From Photobacterium chitinilyticum (GTDB lineage: Bacteria; Pseudomonadota; Gammaproteobacteria; Enterobacterales; Vibrionaceae), in contig NZ_RJLM01000007.1 of assembly GCF_004104355.1 (NCBI RefSeq), positions 177,274-241,273 of the forward strand: 64,000 bases of DNA, written 5' to 3'. Every line of letters begins with the position of its first letter. Positions within the stretch are counted from its first letter, which is position 1. The notes below the pieces were generated by a model. The model was given only the letters and a program-made list of their open reading frames with translations. It was not told where the DNA came from and ran no database searches. Of the stretch, positions 28,123 through 38,230 are shown in pieces. Position numbers and translations under genes: made by a program.

Positions 28123-29838
28123 ATGAGAAGGAACTTCCCGTTACCCGCTATGGTGCAGGCTGTGTGTCTACTGGTTTTCTGGCTGGGTATGGCAGTGGTG
28201 GTTTTTCCGGCCGCAGCGGTTACGGTGGTAGATAACCAGATCACCCACATTGATTTCAGGCGGGATAAACAAGACCGGGGGATACTGAGTGTCGATCTGG
28301 CCAAAGCTCAGTCTTTGGTGGATATACGCAAGTCGGGCAGGCAGCTGTATATCGACATGGTTGGTACCGCGATCAGCAATGAGAGGGTGTATTTGCTGGA
28401 TGTGACTGACTTTGCGACGGTGGTAGATTCCATCGAAACACTTCGCATCGAGAATGGAACTCGGCTGGTGCTCAATATGACGGGACGGTTTGCCTATGAT
28501 TACGATCTGAAAGGTGTCCGCTTGAATGTTATGGTTGCAGATCGCCCTGATGAAGCCAAGGCAGGCCAGACTGGCGAGGTGAACTATAGCAGCAAACCGA
28601 TTTCGATTAATTTCCAGGATATTCCTGTTCGCAACGTACTTCAGCTGATAGCTGAATATAATGACTTCAATCTCGTTGTTTCTGATAGTGTTCAGGGAAA
28701 CGTGACATTGCGTCTGGATGATGTGCCGTGGCCCCAGGTGTTGGATATCATTTTGCAAGCGAAAGGGCTGGATAAACGGGTGCTGGGCTCAGTCGTACTG
28801 ATTGCACCGAAACAAGAGCTGGTCCAGAGCGAGCAGCAGCTCCTTGAGGCTAAGCGGAAAGAGCAGGACCTGGCGTCCTTACGCTCGGAGATCATCCCGG
28901 TCAGTTATGCCAAAGCAACGGATCTTGCCGATTTGCTACAGGGCGCGGATAGTGGCAGCAGTATGCTTTCAAAACGTGGCTCCTTGCATGTTGATGATCG
29001 AACCAACTCATTGATTATTAATGATCTTGGTGGGCGTATCGACAGTATTAAGCATATTGTCTCCGCGCTGGATATTCCGGTCAAGCAGGTCCATATCGAA
29101 GCCAGAATTGTATCGGTGAATGAAGGTGATATCGATGAAATCGGGGTTCGGTGGGGCCTGCTGAGTAGCAGCGGAAGTCGTACAGTTGGCGGCTCGATTG
29201 AGAGCAACCTTGGCTCTGTAGGGCTGTTGGATAGCGAGGCGTCAGTGGATAATTTCCTTAATGTCAATTTGGCAGCAACTCAGACGGGAGCTTCCAGCAT
29301 TGCCTTTCAGGTCGCCAAAATGGGCGATATATTGTTGGATCTCGAGCTTTCCGCCCTGCAATCAGAGGATAAACTGGAAATTATCTCCAGTCCTCGACTC
29401 GTCACTACCAACAAGCAAATGGCGTATATTGAGCAGGGAACTGAAATTCCCTACCTGGAATCGTCATCGAGCGGGGCTGTGTCTGTTGGGTTCAAGAAGG
29501 CTGTACTTAGCCTGATGGTGACGCCACAAATCACGCCGGACGATAAATTGGTGCTGGATTTGGTGGTAACCCAGGATAAACCCGGTAAGACAGTGTCGAC
29601 AGGAACCGGAGAGGCCGTTGCGATTGATACCCAGCGAATTGGTACCCAGGTATTGGTTGAAAATGGTGAGACGGTGGTGCTGGGCGGGATCTATCAGCAC
29701 GAAACAGATCATGCGGTAAGAAAAGTCCCTGTGCTGGGTGATTTGCCGATACTGGGCGCACTGTTTCGCCACAAATTGGAAAAGATGGCCAAGCGGGAAT
29801 TACTGATTTTTGTCACACCGAAGATAGTAATGCAGTAA
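28123..29838 (+). CDS. pilQ: Type IV pilus outer-membrane secretin PilQ
   Basis: Forms the outer-membrane pore for the pilus. The 571-aa precursor has a signal peptide (about 1-30), one AMIN-type region (about 35-135), an STN/N0 domain (about 160-225; ISINFQDIPVRNVLQLIAEY), an N1/KH-like domain, and the secretin barrel with the near-C-terminal VPVLGDLPILGALFRH motif (about 535-550). It is shorter than Pseudomonas PilQ, having one AMIN domain rather than two. Last gene of pilMNOPQ; no clear terminator follows. Confidence 0.96.
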   Translation: MRRNFPLPAMVQAVCLLVFWLGMAVVVFPAAAVTVVDNQITHIDFRRDKQDRGILSVDLAKAQSLVDIRKSGRQLYIDMVGTAISNERVYLLDVTDFATVVDSIETLRIENGTRLVLNMTGRFAYDYDLKGVRLNVMVADRPDEAKAGQTGEVNYSSKPISINFQDIPVRNVLQLIAEYNDFNLVVSDSVQGNVTLRLDDVPWPQVLDIILQAKGLDKRVLGSVVLIAPKQELVQSEQQLLEAKRKEQDLASLRSEIIPVSYAKATDLADLLQGADSGSSMLSKRGSLHVDDRTNSLIINDLGGRIDSIKHIVSALDIPVKQVHIEARIVSVNEGDIDEIGVRWGLLSSSGSRTVGGSIESNLGSVGLLDSEASVDNFLNVNLAATQTGASSIAFQVAKMGDILLDLELSALQSEDKLEIISSPRLVTTNKQMAYIEQGTEIPYLESSSSGAVSVGFKKAVLSLMVTPQITPDDKLVLDLVVTQDKPGKTVSTGTGEAVAIDTQRIGTQVLVENGETVVLGGIYQHETDHAVRKVPVLGDLPILGALFRHKLEKMAKRELLIFVTPKIVMQ

Positions 29839-30167
29839 TTAAGCGGCTTTCAGTGATTGTAGCTGCTCGGTATTGAGTTAGTTGCAATGAGGCTGCGTAT
29901 AAACACTGTTAAGTTATAACTAACTGTGTTTATTGGTATATTTTGCTTGTTGAGTGCCGTTTTTCAGGAGGGAGCTTGCGTCGCTGACTGTCTCAAGGTT
30001 AATTAAATTGGTAATGAGGCACTCTAGCTATTGCCAAATGATATCGAGTCCTGAGATAATTTTCGGTCTTATCACGCATTAAATGTGAGGAAGTTGGCGC
30101 CTCGGGCTTATTTATAGATAGCCTGCGGGCGGTGTCGTTTTATTAACCGCGCGTAAAATTGCTAAAA
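29839..30167. other. pilQ-aroK intergenic region with an inverted repeat
   Basis: This 329-bp AT-rich gap contains no gene that I can support. A near-perfect inverted repeat lies at 29900-29932. The aroK promoter must be in the second half, but no clear -35/-10 pair stands out. No T-run terminator for pilQ was found. Confidence 0.45.
29900..29932. repeat. AT-rich inverted repeat downstream of pilQ
   Basis: AAACACTGTTAAGTTAT pairs with ATAACTAACTGTGTTT, with one mismatch and one bulge and essentially no loop. It could be a weak terminator or a protein-binding dyad. Function unknown. Confidence 0.45.
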
Positions 30168-30686
30168 ATGGCTGAAAAACGAAATATTTTCCTGGTCGGC
30201 CCAATGGGTGCCGGCAAAAGTACTATTGGTAGACATCTTGCACAGCAGCTGCATATGGAATTCTTTGACTCTGATTCTGTCATTGAAGACCGTACTGGAG
30301 CCGATATCAGCTGGGTATTTGATGTTGAAGGTGAAGACGGTTTCCGTGTTCGCGAAGAGAACGTGATTGATGACCTGACCCAAGAGCAAGGGATCGTACT
30401 TGCGACAGGTGGTGGTTCCGTTCAAAGTAAAGAGAACCGCAACCGCCTGTCTGCTCGCGGCATTGTGGTTTATCTTGAAACTACCATAGAAAAACAACTA
30501 GCACGTACTCAGCGTGACAAGAAGCGTCCTCTGTTACAAACAGATGCGCCACGTGAAGTACTAGAGGCTCTGGCAGAGGAGCGTAACCCTATGTATGAAG
30601 AGGTTGCAGACTACGTAATTCGCACTGATGATCAGAGCGCTAAAGTAGTTGCCAATCAAATCATCAAGATGCTTGAAGAGCGTTAA
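30168..30686 (+). CDS. aroK: Shikimate kinase AroK
   Basis: Phosphorylates shikimate in chorismate synthesis. The ATG at 30168 ([14 protein letters not shown]) gives 172 aa, the family length; a TTG 9 bp upstream is not needed. Walker [10 protein letters not shown] is at 11-19, with [12 protein letters not shown] (shikimate-binding Asp), FRVREENV and the lid region [11 protein letters not shown] visible. It is followed 19 bp later by aroB, and the order pilQ-aroK-aroB-damX-dam is standard for gamma-proteobacteria. Confidence 0.97.
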   Translation: MAEKRNIFLVGPMGAGKSTIGRHLAQQLHMEFFDSDSVIEDRTGADISWVFDVEGEDGFRVREENVIDDLTQEQGIVLATGGGSVQSKENRNRLSARGIVVYLETTIEKQLARTQRDKKRPLLQTDAPREVLEALAEERNPMYEEVADYVIRTDDQSAKVVANQIIKMLEER

Positions 30687-30705
30687 TTATAAAGAGAAGC
30701 TGACC

Positions 30706-31785
30706 ATGGAACGGATCAACGTCAACCTAGGTGACAGAAGCTATCCAATATCAATCGGCGCCGAGTTATTTAATGACCCGGCGTTGTTTTCCTCTGCCAT
30801 CAGTGCCGGTCGACGTGTTGTTGTGGTCAGCAATGAAACGGTGGCACCGCTATATGCCGAAACGGTAATGGCGACCATCCGTAAGCTGCAATGTGATGTT
30901 GCCTTGCTTTCACTGCCTGACGGTGAGCAATACAAAACCCTTGAGACATTTAACCAGATCATGACGTTTTTGCTGGAAGGCAATTACGGTCGTGATGTGG
31001 TTATTGTTGCGCTCGGTGGTGGCGTTATTGGTGATGTCGTGGGGTTTGCTGCTGCGAGCTATCAACGAGGTGTTGATTTTATCCAGGTACCAACAACTTT
31101 GTTGTCCCAGGTGGACTCTTCTGTTGGTGGCAAAACAGCTGTAAACCATCCGCTTGGCAAGAATATGGTTGGGGCATTCTACCAACCTAAAGCGGTTGTG
31201 GTGGATAACCAATGCTTGAAAACACTGCCAGACCGTGAGTTTGCAGCCGGTATGGCTGAAGTGATCAAGTACGGTATTATTGCCGACAATGATTTCTTTG
31301 TTTGGTTAGAACAAAATCTCGAAAAGTTACAGGCATTGGATAATGATGCCCTGTGCTATGCAATCGGGCGTTGCTGCCAGCTCAAAGCGGACGTAGTCGC
31401 TGCGGATGAGAAAGAATCTGGTGTGCGGGCGTTGCTGAATCTAGGCCATACCTTTGGCCACGCAATTGAAGCTGAGATGGGATATGGAAACTGGCTGCAC
31501 GGTGAGGCTGTGTCGGCGGGGACTGTACAAGCGGCGCAAACTGCCTATCTGCATGGTTTGTTATCATTAGATGATGTTCAGCGTGTTACCCGTTTGCTTG
31601 AGCGGGCTAACTTACCTGTCAAAGCTCCAGCATCGATGGATTTTGATTGTTATATGAAGCACATGATGCGGGATAAAAAAGTATTGTCAGGTCAGCTAAG
31701 GCTGGTATTACCGACGTCTATCGGTAGTGCTGCAGTCGTGGCTGATGTGCCTCACGATATTCTGCGTCGTGTGATCAACCCTTAA
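30706..31785 (+). CDS. aroB: 3-dehydroquinate synthase AroB
   Basis: Zn- and NAD-dependent cyclisation of DAHP to dehydroquinate. The start [15 protein letters not shown] at 30706 (AGAGAAGC upstream) gives 359 aa, like E. coli at 362. Visible motifs: DGEQYKTLE, the NAD loop [32 protein letters not shown], and the metal-ligand segments GHTFGHAIE and HGEAVSAG. Cotranscribed with aroK. Confidence 0.97.
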   Translation: MERINVNLGDRSYPISIGAELFNDPALFSSAISAGRRVVVVSNETVAPLYAETVMATIRKLQCDVALLSLPDGEQYKTLETFNQIMTFLLEGNYGRDVVIVALGGGVIGDVVGFAAASYQRGVDFIQVPTTLLSQVDSSVGGKTAVNHPLGKNMVGAFYQPKAVVVDNQCLKTLPDREFAAGMAEVIKYGIIADNDFFVWLEQNLEKLQALDNDALCYAIGRCCQLKADVVAADEKESGVRALLNLGHTFGHAIEAEMGYGNWLHGEAVSAGTVQAAQTAYLHGLLSLDDVQRVTRLLERANLPVKAPASMDFDCYMKHMMRDKKVLSGQLRLVLPTSIGSAAVVADVPHDILRRVINP

Positions 31786-31799
31786 AGTTGTGAACTACC

Positions 31800-33332
31800 A
31801 TGACTCGTGACACCTCAGTCGCAACGTTGGATCTGGATAGTCAGGTCCAACTCCTTTCCCGTATTCAGTTTTTAACCCGTTTTAGTTCTAACCTGATCCA
31901 GGTAACCGGCCGTGAAGGGGCTGGAAAAACCTGGTTGGCGCAGCGCTACCTGGAGCAATGGGCGGATAATAGCAACCAAACGCTATTGCTTTGTCATCGG
32001 GCACAGACCGACAGCCAGCACCGCTCGATCATACTCAAGCAGCTTGTTGCCCAGCCGGTGTTTAATGAGCAGGATCCTCTGCAACAGAGCGTTGAACATA
32101 TGTTGGGGGGAGGCTCTGCCAACCTGCTGCTGGTTATTGATGACGCGCACTTGCTCAGTGCCACGCTGATTGCCGAACTATGGGCTCTGGTACAAAAGGC
32201 ACAGACAGTGCATGGCTGGCAAATTAACGTGTTGCTCTTTAGCCAGTCGGGGCGGCTTGATAAGTACCTGAGCCAGGTTTCCCATGGTCAGGGGGCGGCG
32301 CCGCTTGAGCTGGAAATTACAGATTTTGGTGAACAAGAAGTACAAACGTTTGTCGAAGTGATATTCGGCAGTGATCAGCTGGATGCTAACGGAAGGCGCT
32401 CTCTGCGAGAGAAAGCCGGGGCGGCCCCACCGACACCGGGGGCGCTGATGCAATTAGAACATACGGAGCAGACAAATATGGCCAGTTCGCGGTCTCGTAA
32501 ATTATCACCGATGGCATTGCTTGCTGTCTTACTTGTTGCTGCCGCCGCCGGATTGGTCTTTTTGTTTTTTCCTGCCAGCGAACCAGAAACGGTTACCGTT
32601 CAGGATGATAGTTTGCAGCAGGTTAGCGATGATCGCCAGGAGCTAACCCTGTCGACCGGACGTGTTGACGAAAATATGGAAGAGCTTTTGCCTCCGCCAG
32701 AAATAGAACAAGCGACGCCATCGCTCGGGGTGACGGTGACAGATACGGCTGATGATGACTCTCACCGCCTGCCGCCGGAAATATCTCTGGAGGGGCTGAC
32801 AGTCGGTCGTAGTGACGATAGTCAGCGGGTCGTCGTGCCATCAGATGTGGTGGACGCGATGATATCGGAACAGGAGCTGGGAGGCAGTGGAGAGCTGGCT
32901 GTCGCTGAAACTATTCAGCCAGTGGCAACTGTCGCACAGAGCAACTCTGAACGATCGCCTGTTGCTGGTGATCCTACCCCAGAGACGACGACATCAGTGC
33001 CCGAGGGGCAAGCGGAAGCTTCACGGAAAAATGAAAATCTTGGGGCGGCGTTGAAAGCAGTTGATAAGCGTCATTATGCGTTGCAGCTAGCCGCGCTTAA
33101 ATCCCTGTCGGCCGCCAACAACTTCATAGCTGAATACCAGATCGACCAGATAGCGACTATTTACGAAACCCGTCGTAATGGTGAGCCGTGGTTTATTGTC
33201 ATTAGTGGTGATTATCCTAATATCGTCGCGGCTCGCAGAGCTGAAACTAAGCTGCCGGAAAGACTGCAGGTTGTTCAGCCATGGGTGAAATCCTATGCAC
33301 AAATTCATCGTGAAATTGAGCGGGTGAAATAA
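31800..33332 (+). CDS. damX: Cell-division SPOR-domain protein DamX
   Basis: Inner-membrane protein recruited to the division septum. The 510-aa product has a cytoplasmic AAA-like ATPase domain (Walker A GREGAGKT, 37-44; Walker B LLLVIDDAH), one transmembrane segment at about 236-258, a long low-complexity acidic linker rich in Glu, Thr and Pro, and a C-terminal SPOR domain from about 424 that binds denuded septal glycan. It is 14 bp after aroB. Together with dam it follows the E. coli order. Confidence 0.93.
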   Translation: MTRDTSVATLDLDSQVQLLSRIQFLTRFSSNLIQVTGREGAGKTWLAQRYLEQWADNSNQTLLLCHRAQTDSQHRSIILKQLVAQPVFNEQDPLQQSVEHMLGGGSANLLLVIDDAHLLSATLIAELWALVQKAQTVHGWQINVLLFSQSGRLDKYLSQVSHGQGAAPLELEITDFGEQEVQTFVEVIFGSDQLDANGRRSLREKAGAAPPTPGALMQLEHTEQTNMASSRSRKLSPMALLAVLLVAAAAGLVFLFFPASEPETVTVQDDSLQQVSDDRQELTLSTGRVDENMEELLPPPEIEQATPSLGVTVTDTADDDSHRLPPEISLEGLTVGRSDDSQRVVVPSDVVDAMISEQELGGSGELAVAETIQPVATVAQSNSERSPVAGDPTPETTTSVPEGQAEASRKNENLGAALKAVDKRHYALQLAALKSLSAANNFIAEYQIDQIATIYETRRNGEPWFIVISGDYPNIVAARRAETKLPERLQVVQPWVKSYAQIHREIERVK

Positions 33333-33440
33333 TCACAACAGTTAGTAGATATTTACGTGAATTGGTATCAGACTCGGTGTGAAATAAGGTACAATCCGCC
33401 ACCTTTCGTGACAATATCGGTTTTTGTGGTGGTTAGCTGA

Positions 33441-34265
33441 ATGAAAAAGCATCGTGCATTCCTTAAGTGGGCTGGAGGCAAGTATTCTCTGGTCGAGGAA
33501 ATCGAGCGCCATCTGCCACCCGCGCGTAAATTGGTCGAGCCTTTTGTCGGGGCTGGATCTGTTTTTCTCAATACCGACTTTGAGCAATACCTGCTGGCTG
33601 ATATCAATCCGGACTTGATCAATCTTTATAACCTGCTTAAAGAGAATCCTGAGCAGTATATTAAAGATGTTAGAGCCCTGTTCACGCCTGAGTACAACCA
33701 GAAAGGGGCGTACTTGGAAATCCGTGAGGCCTTTAACAAGACCAACGATCCATACCTTCGTTCTCTGTATTTCTTGTACATGAATAGACATGGTTTTAAT
33801 GGACTTTGCCGCTATAACAAAAAAGGTGGCTTCAATGTTCCGTTTGGCTCTTATAAGAAACCTTATTTCCCAGAAGACGAAATGTATTTCTTTGCCGAAA
33901 AAGCCAAACGTGCCACCTTTGTTTGTGAGGGCTATCACCAGACGTTTTCCCGAGCCCGTAAAGGGTGTGTGATTTACTGTGATCCGCCTTATGCGCCATT
34001 GTCGACCACGGCGAACTTTACCTCTTATGCGGGAAATGGATTTAGCCTTGATGATCAGGCTGCCCTGGCTGATGTGGCAGAAAAGGCTGCAACAGAGCGT
34101 GAGATCCCGGTGCTGATATCTAATCACGATACGACCTTGACCCGACGTCTTTACCACGGTGCTGATTTATCCGTGGTGAAAGTGAAGCGTACGATCAGCC
34201 GCAATGGCAGCGGACGCAACAAAGTCGATGAGCTGTTGGCGCTGTTTAAGTCACCGTCAGCTTAG
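33441..34265 (+). CDS. dam: Dam DNA adenine methyltransferase
   Basis: Methylates adenine in GATC, guiding mismatch repair and replication timing; dam is important for the second chromosome of vibrios. The 274-aa protein has FLKWAGGK (8-15) with LVEPFVGAGSVFLN as the SAM site and the catalytic CDPPYAP near residue 180, the alpha-class order of motifs. Its last 4 bp overlap the end of the opposing small gene. Confidence 0.97.
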   Translation: MKKHRAFLKWAGGKYSLVEEIERHLPPARKLVEPFVGAGSVFLNTDFEQYLLADINPDLINLYNLLKENPEQYIKDVRALFTPEYNQKGAYLEIREAFNKTNDPYLRSLYFLYMNRHGFNGLCRYNKKGGFNVPFGSYKKPYFPEDEMYFFAEKAKRATFVCEGYHQTFSRARKGCVIYCDPPYAPLSTTANFTSYAGNGFSLDDQAALADVAEKAATEREIPVLISNHDTTLTRRLYHGADLSVVKVKRTISRNGSGRNKVDELLALFKSPSA

Positions 34266-34492
34266 CGTCCATGGGTTGCTGTGACTATCAAAGTGATGGC
34301 AACAAGCAAACCGATAAATAAAAGTATCCCGACAATACCAGCGACAATGAAGGGCCACGGCGTTCGCTGGTTGAAATCATGCTGGCGATTGCGTTCTGAC
34401 TGTACTCCGAACAATGCTGCGGCGATGCTCAGAGCAAGGCTGCCTTGCCTGTCTCTAGAACGTTTTTTGGCACCAACGTTTTGTTTTTCCAT
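34262..34492 (-). CDS. DUF2970 family small membrane protein
   Basis: The 76-aa product (MEKQNVGAKKR start, GGAGGTAGGA directly upstream) matches the DUF2970 pattern: a basic N-terminus, an LSIAAALFGVQSERNRQHDF segment, and one transmembrane helix near the C-terminus (PFIVAGIVGILLFIGLLVAITL). Function unknown. It converges on dam with a 4-bp overlap of the stop codons. Two further in-frame starts upstream are less well placed. Confidence 0.85.
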   Translation of the reverse strand: MEKQNVGAKKRSRDRQGSLALSIAAALFGVQSERNRQHDFNQRTPWPFIVAGIVGILLFIGLLVAITLIVTATHGR

Positions 34493-34634
34493 TCCTACCT
34501 CCATCATGTTCTACAAGCATAGTTACTAAACCGGCGGTTGCTGGCAGAAATCCGTTAAGACATCATTCTTTGGATCGGGTAGAATTGCGCCGATTTCCGA
34601 TAACGTTTTCGTATGTACCGTATAGAGGCTGAAC

Positions 34635-35309
34635 ATGAAGGACTTTTTGATCGCTCCATCTATCCTGTCTGCAGATTTCGCACGTCTTGGTGAAGATGTC
34701 GAGAAAGTATTGGCTGCAGGTGCAGATGTGGTTCACTTTGATGTGATGGACAATCACTATGTGCCGAATCTGACATTTGGTGCGCCAGTGTGTAAGGCAC
34801 TGCGTGACTACGGCATTACTGCGCCGATTGATGTTCACCTAATGGTGAAGCCGGTAGATCGCATTATCCCGGATTTTGCCAAAGCTGGCGCGACGATGAT
34901 CACCTTCCACGCTGAAGCAACTGAGCATCTAGACCGTACCTTGCAGCTGATAAAAGAACACGGATGCCAGGCGGGTGTGGTATTTAACCCGGCAACGCCA
35001 CTTCATCACCTAGATTATGTCATGGATAAAATTGACCTAATCTTGCTGATGTCAGTTAACCCGGGCTTTGGTGGTCAGTCGTTTATTCCAAATACGCTTG
35101 ATAAGCTGCGTGAAGTGCGTAAGCGTATCGAGGCTTCTGGTCGAGATATCCGTGTGGAAATTGATGGCGGCGTTAAAGTTGAGAATATCCGTGAAATTGC
35201 CCAGGCGGGTGCGGATATGTTCGTAGCAGGCTCAGCTATTTTCAGTCAGCCAGATTACAAGACCGTCATTGATGAAATGCGTGCCGAGCTGGCCAAGGTT
35301 GAGCGTTAA
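34635..35309 (+). CDS. rpe: Ribulose-phosphate 3-epimerase
   Basis: Interconverts ribulose-5-P and xylulose-5-P in the pentose phosphate pathway. The 224-aa TIM barrel has [32 protein letters not shown] (metal ligands His and Asp), [22 protein letters not shown] and [11 protein letters not shown]. The stop overlaps the start of gph by one base (TAATG), so the two are coupled. Confidence 0.97.
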   Translation: MKDFLIAPSILSADFARLGEDVEKVLAAGADVVHFDVMDNHYVPNLTFGAPVCKALRDYGITAPIDVHLMVKPVDRIIPDFAKAGATMITFHAEATEHLDRTLQLIKEHGCQAGVVFNPATPLHHLDYVMDKIDLILLMSVNPGFGGQSFIPNTLDKLREVRKRIEASGRDIRVEIDGGVKVENIREIAQAGADMFVAGSAIFSQPDYKTVIDEMRAELAKVER

Positions 35310-35998
35310 TGGAACACTTCAAAGGCATTAAGTTTATTGCTTTTGATCTGGACGGGACGCTGCTCGACAGCGTTCCCGATCTGGCTGAAGCAGCAGACAA
35401 GGCCATGCGTACTCTTGGCCGTCCTGGTGTGACGGTTGAGCAGGTGACGACTTGGATTGGCAATGGTGCCGATGTGCTGATTGGCCGCGCTCTGAGTCGA
35501 AGCCTTGAAGTGGACCCTCAGCTCGATCCCGAACTGCATAAAGAAGCCCGCCAGCTGTTTGACCGCTTTTACGATGCTGGTGGACACAAGCAAAGTGCGC
35601 TTTACTCTGGGGTAAAAGATACCCTTGCTTCTTTTCATCAGGCAGGGGTTCCGATGGCTATCGTAACCAACAAGCCTGCGCAGTTCGTTCCGCACTTGCT
35701 GGAACAGCATGGTATCAGTGACTATTTTGTCGATGTTATTGGCGGTGATACCTTCCCGCTGAAAAAACCGGATCCCTTTGCCTTGCATTGGCTGATGGAA
35801 AAACATCAGCTGGCAGCAACAGAAATGCTGATGGTCGGTGATTCCCGCAACGATATCTTGGCGGCAAAAGCAGCGACATGTTATGTTGTCGGACTGACCT
35901 ACGGATACAATTACGGTCAGCCGATCAGTGACAGTGACCCCGATATTGTACTGGATCACTTTAGCCTGTTGGCAGAAGTGGTTAAACTAGACAGCTAG
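35309..35998 (+). CDS. gph: Phosphoglycolate phosphatase
   Basis: HAD-superfamily phosphatase that removes 2-phosphoglycolate formed during DNA repair. The 229-aa product has the nucleophile motif AFDLDGTLLDS (Asp13), IVTNKP as motif II, KPDPFALHW as motif III and VGDSRNDILAAKAA as motif IV. The rpe-gph-trpS order is that of E. coli. A hairpin stands between it and trpS. Confidence 0.95.
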   Translation: MEHFKGIKFIAFDLDGTLLDSVPDLAEAADKAMRTLGRPGVTVEQVTTWIGNGADVLIGRALSRSLEVDPQLDPELHKEARQLFDRFYDAGGHKQSALYSGVKDTLASFHQAGVPMAIVTNKPAQFVPHLLEQHGISDYFVDVIGGDTFPLKKPDPFALHWLMEKHQLAATEMLMVGDSRNDILAAKAATCYVVGLTYGYNYGQPISDSDPDIVLDHFSLLAEVVKLDS

Positions 35999-36044
35999 TA
36001 CTATCAGGCCTGCGTTTGCCTGACGACAAGTTTTGAATATTAGT

Positions 36045-36064
36045 CAGCGGCACTTGTGCCGCTG
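36045..36064 (+). terminator. Perfect hairpin between gph and trpS
   Basis: CAGCGGCAC and GTGCCGCTG form a 9-bp stem around two bases. A weak pyrimidine tract (CTTATCTTT) follows. It may be a partial terminator or processing site 30 nt before the trpS ATG. Confidence 0.5.
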
Positions 36065-36094
36065 CTTATCTTTAGTGACATAGGAAATCCCATC

Positions 36095-37108
36095 ATGAGT
36101 AAACCCATTGTATTGAGTGGCGTCCAGCCTTCTGGTGAATTGAGTATTGGTAACTATTTGGGTGCGCTGCGTCAGTGGGAACAGATGCAGGATGATTATG
36201 ATTGTCAGTACTGTGTTGTTGACCTCCATGCAATCACTGTCCGTCAGGATCCGAAAGCGCTTTATGAAGCGACGTTAGATGCGCTGGCTATCTGCCTTGC
36301 CGTTGGCGTGGATCCGAAGAAAAGCACGCTATTCGTCCAGTCACATGTTCCTGAGCATGCCCAGCTTGGTTGGCTGCTAAATTGTTATACTCAGATGGGC
36401 GAGCTGAGCCGCATGACGCAGTTCAAGGACAAGTCGCAGCGCCATGCGAATGACGTCAATGTCGGCCTGTTTGGCTACCCGGTATTGATGGCTGCAGATA
36501 TTCTGCTTTATGGCGCTCACCAGGTACCAGTAGGCAGTGATCAGAAGCAGCACCTTGAGCTTGCTCGCGATATCGCGACTCGCTTTAATAACATTTACGG
36601 TGGCGACGATACTATTTTCCAGGTGCCGGAGCCGTATATTCCGACAATTGGCGCGCGTGTTATGAGCCTGCAAGATGCGACCAAGAAGATGTCGAAGTCT
36701 GACGATAACCGTAAGAACGTGATCACTTTGCTGGAAGAGCCTAAGTCGATCATCAAGAAGATCAACAAAGCACAAACGGATACCGACACGCCGCCGCGTA
36801 TTGCCCATGGCGTCGACAAAGCCGGTATTACCAACCTAATGGGTCTGTACTCGGCGGCGACGGGCAAGTCGTTTGAGGAAATCGAAGCACAATACCAGGG
36901 TGTGGAGATGTACGGTCCGTTCAAGAAAGACGTTGGTGAAGCTATTGTTGCGATGCTTGAGCCGGTTCAGGCCGAATACAAGCGTATTCGTGAAGACCGC
37001 GCCTACATGGACTCAGTCATGAAAGCCGGTGCTGAAAAAGCCTCTCAACGTGCTGCCGTGACATTGAAGAAAGCCTTCGAAGCGGTTGGTTTTGTGCCCC
37101 GCCCATAA
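36095..37108 (+). CDS. trpS: Tryptophanyl-tRNA synthetase
   Basis: Class I synthetase charging tRNA-Trp. The start [14 protein letters not shown] at 36095 gives 337 aa, as E. coli TrpS (334). The HIGH-like signature is SIGN (17-20), and KMSKSDDN near 198 is the KMSKS loop. Other conserved pieces are [15 protein letters not shown] and [16 protein letters not shown]. An intrinsic terminator follows. Confidence 0.97.
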   Translation: MSKPIVLSGVQPSGELSIGNYLGALRQWEQMQDDYDCQYCVVDLHAITVRQDPKALYEATLDALAICLAVGVDPKKSTLFVQSHVPEHAQLGWLLNCYTQMGELSRMTQFKDKSQRHANDVNVGLFGYPVLMAADILLYGAHQVPVGSDQKQHLELARDIATRFNNIYGGDDTIFQVPEPYIPTIGARVMSLQDATKKMSKSDDNRKNVITLLEEPKSIIKKINKAQTDTDTPPRIAHGVDKAGITNLMGLYSAATGKSFEEIEAQYQGVEMYGPFKKDVGEAIVAMLEPVQAEYKRIREDRAYMDSVMKAGAEKASQRAAVTLKKAFEAVGFVPRP

Positions 37109-37134
37109 GCGATATAGTGTAGGAATATTCTTTG

Positions 37135-37160
37135 AAACCGGCCTTTTGGCCGGTTTTTCT
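37135..37160 (+). terminator. Intrinsic terminator of trpS
   Basis: AAACCGGCC and GGCCGGTTT arms with a TTTT loop are followed by a T run. It lies 27 bp after the trpS stop. Confidence 0.9.
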
Positions 37161-37246
37161 TTAATGTTTTTCTTTAATCTTGGCTTGCCTTTATTATTCC
37201 CTATAGCAAAATAGACCGCCAAATCACCTTGGGATCTGATGTATCA

Positions 37247-37822
37247 ATGCTGCTGATTATCGACAACTATGACTCTTTCACCTACAACCTGTACCAATAC
37301 TTCTGCGAGCTGGGCGCCGAGGTGAAAGTCGTACGTAATGACGAAATAGATCTTGCAGGCATAGAGGCATTGTCACCTTCCCATCTGGTGATCTCACCGG
37401 GGCCCTGTACTCCGGATGATGCCGGTATTTCGCTACAGGCCATCGAGCATTTTTCCGGTAAGCTGCCTATTTTGGGGGTTTGTCTCGGCCATCAGGCGAT
37501 TGCCCAGGTGTTTGGCGCTAAAGTGGTGCGGGCCCGTCAGGTGATGCACGGCAAGACCTCGCCTGTGGTCCATACCGATAGCAGTGTCTTTGCGACGCTG
37601 AATAATCCGCTGACCGTTACCCGCTACCATTCGCTGGTGGTGCATACCGATACATTGCCAGATTGTTTTAATGTAACAGCCTGGACTGAGCGCAACGACG
37701 AGTTTGACGAAATCATGGGGATTGCCCATAAAACGCTACCCATTGAAGGCGTACAATTTCACCCCGAAAGCATTTTGACCGAGCAGGGCCACCAGTTACT
37801 GGCCAACTTTCTTCGACGCTGA
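37247..37822 (+). CDS. pabA: Aminodeoxychorismate synthase component II (glutamine amidotransferase)
   Basis: Glutaminase subunit that supplies ammonia to PabB for p-aminobenzoate and folate synthesis. From ATG 37247 ([15 protein letters not shown]) it is 191 aa. The class I triad is visible: Cys79 in GVCLGHQ, and His/Glu in VQFHPESI near 170. It stands alone before argD, as in E. coli and vibrios where pabA adjoins argD. TrpG of anthranilate synthase is nearly indistinguishable by motif; in many bacteria one protein serves both enzymes. Confidence 0.9.
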   Translation: MLLIIDNYDSFTYNLYQYFCELGAEVKVVRNDEIDLAGIEALSPSHLVISPGPCTPDDAGISLQAIEHFSGKLPILGVCLGHQAIAQVFGAKVVRARQVMHGKTSPVVHTDSSVFATLNNPLTVTRYHSLVVHTDTLPDCFNVTAWTERNDEFDEIMGIAHKTLPIEGVQFHPESILTEQGHQLLANFLRR

Positions 37823-38230
37823 CAGAGCAGAAAAGCATTGCAGCAGGATTTTCTGCTGAATGAGCAACAGACGCAGTTAATAATCTACTCACTAGGTTGC
37901 GGGATTTTCTCTCTCGACAGAGGGGAGCCGTCCTACAAACTGTCTTGTTTCCGCGATCCTTATCACCTTTCTTAACATTTCGTTAGCGCTTTTCAGAAAA
38001 TGACGCTGGCAACCTTATGCACTTATCGTACTGCCGCCTGCCGTTATTTCCTAAGCGGAAAAACACTTTTTTCCGATGTGCGGTTAATAAACTTCCCTTA
38101 AACCCGCATAAATATGTATTCAACAGAGAGTTACCCAACTCAAATAAAGGATAAAAAAAATATTCTGCTATTGGAATTGGTTAATAAAATGTAAATACTA
38201 TGCTTAAGACGCAATATACAGAAGGAAAGG
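37823..38230. other. pabA-argD intergenic region
   Basis: This 408-bp gap contains a hairpin just after pabA (CAGCAG/CTGCTG, 37841-37858, with an alternative AGCAGAAAA/TTTTCTGCT pairing), then AT-rich sequence leading to argD, and an ARG-box-like site at 38107-38124. No supported gene is present. The argD promoter must be in the right half. Confidence 0.45.
38107..38124. promoter_or_regulatory. Candidate ARG box upstream of argD/astC
   Basis: The core TAAAT-ATGT-ATTCA matches the TGAAT(W)4ATTCA consensus at 9 of 10 arm positions. No good second box is seen 3 bp away. ArgR represses argD and activates ast genes in enterics, so either sign is possible. Confidence 0.5.

Noticed and set aside
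33342-34157. A 271-codon minus-strand open frame
   Set aside because: It is fully antisense to dam, which has all catalytic motifs; no family signature and a composition typical of shadows.
34571-34634. Riboswitch search upstream of rpe, metB, metF and argC (SAM, lysine and others)
   Set aside because: No conserved riboswitch core was recognised by eye; the Met genes have MetJ boxes and argC has ARG boxes instead.
38017-38151. Short ORF with several Arg/Lys codons ahead of argD, considered as a second arginine leader
   Set aside because: No ribosome site, Arg codons are scattered rather than consecutive, and no exclusive hairpins were found.
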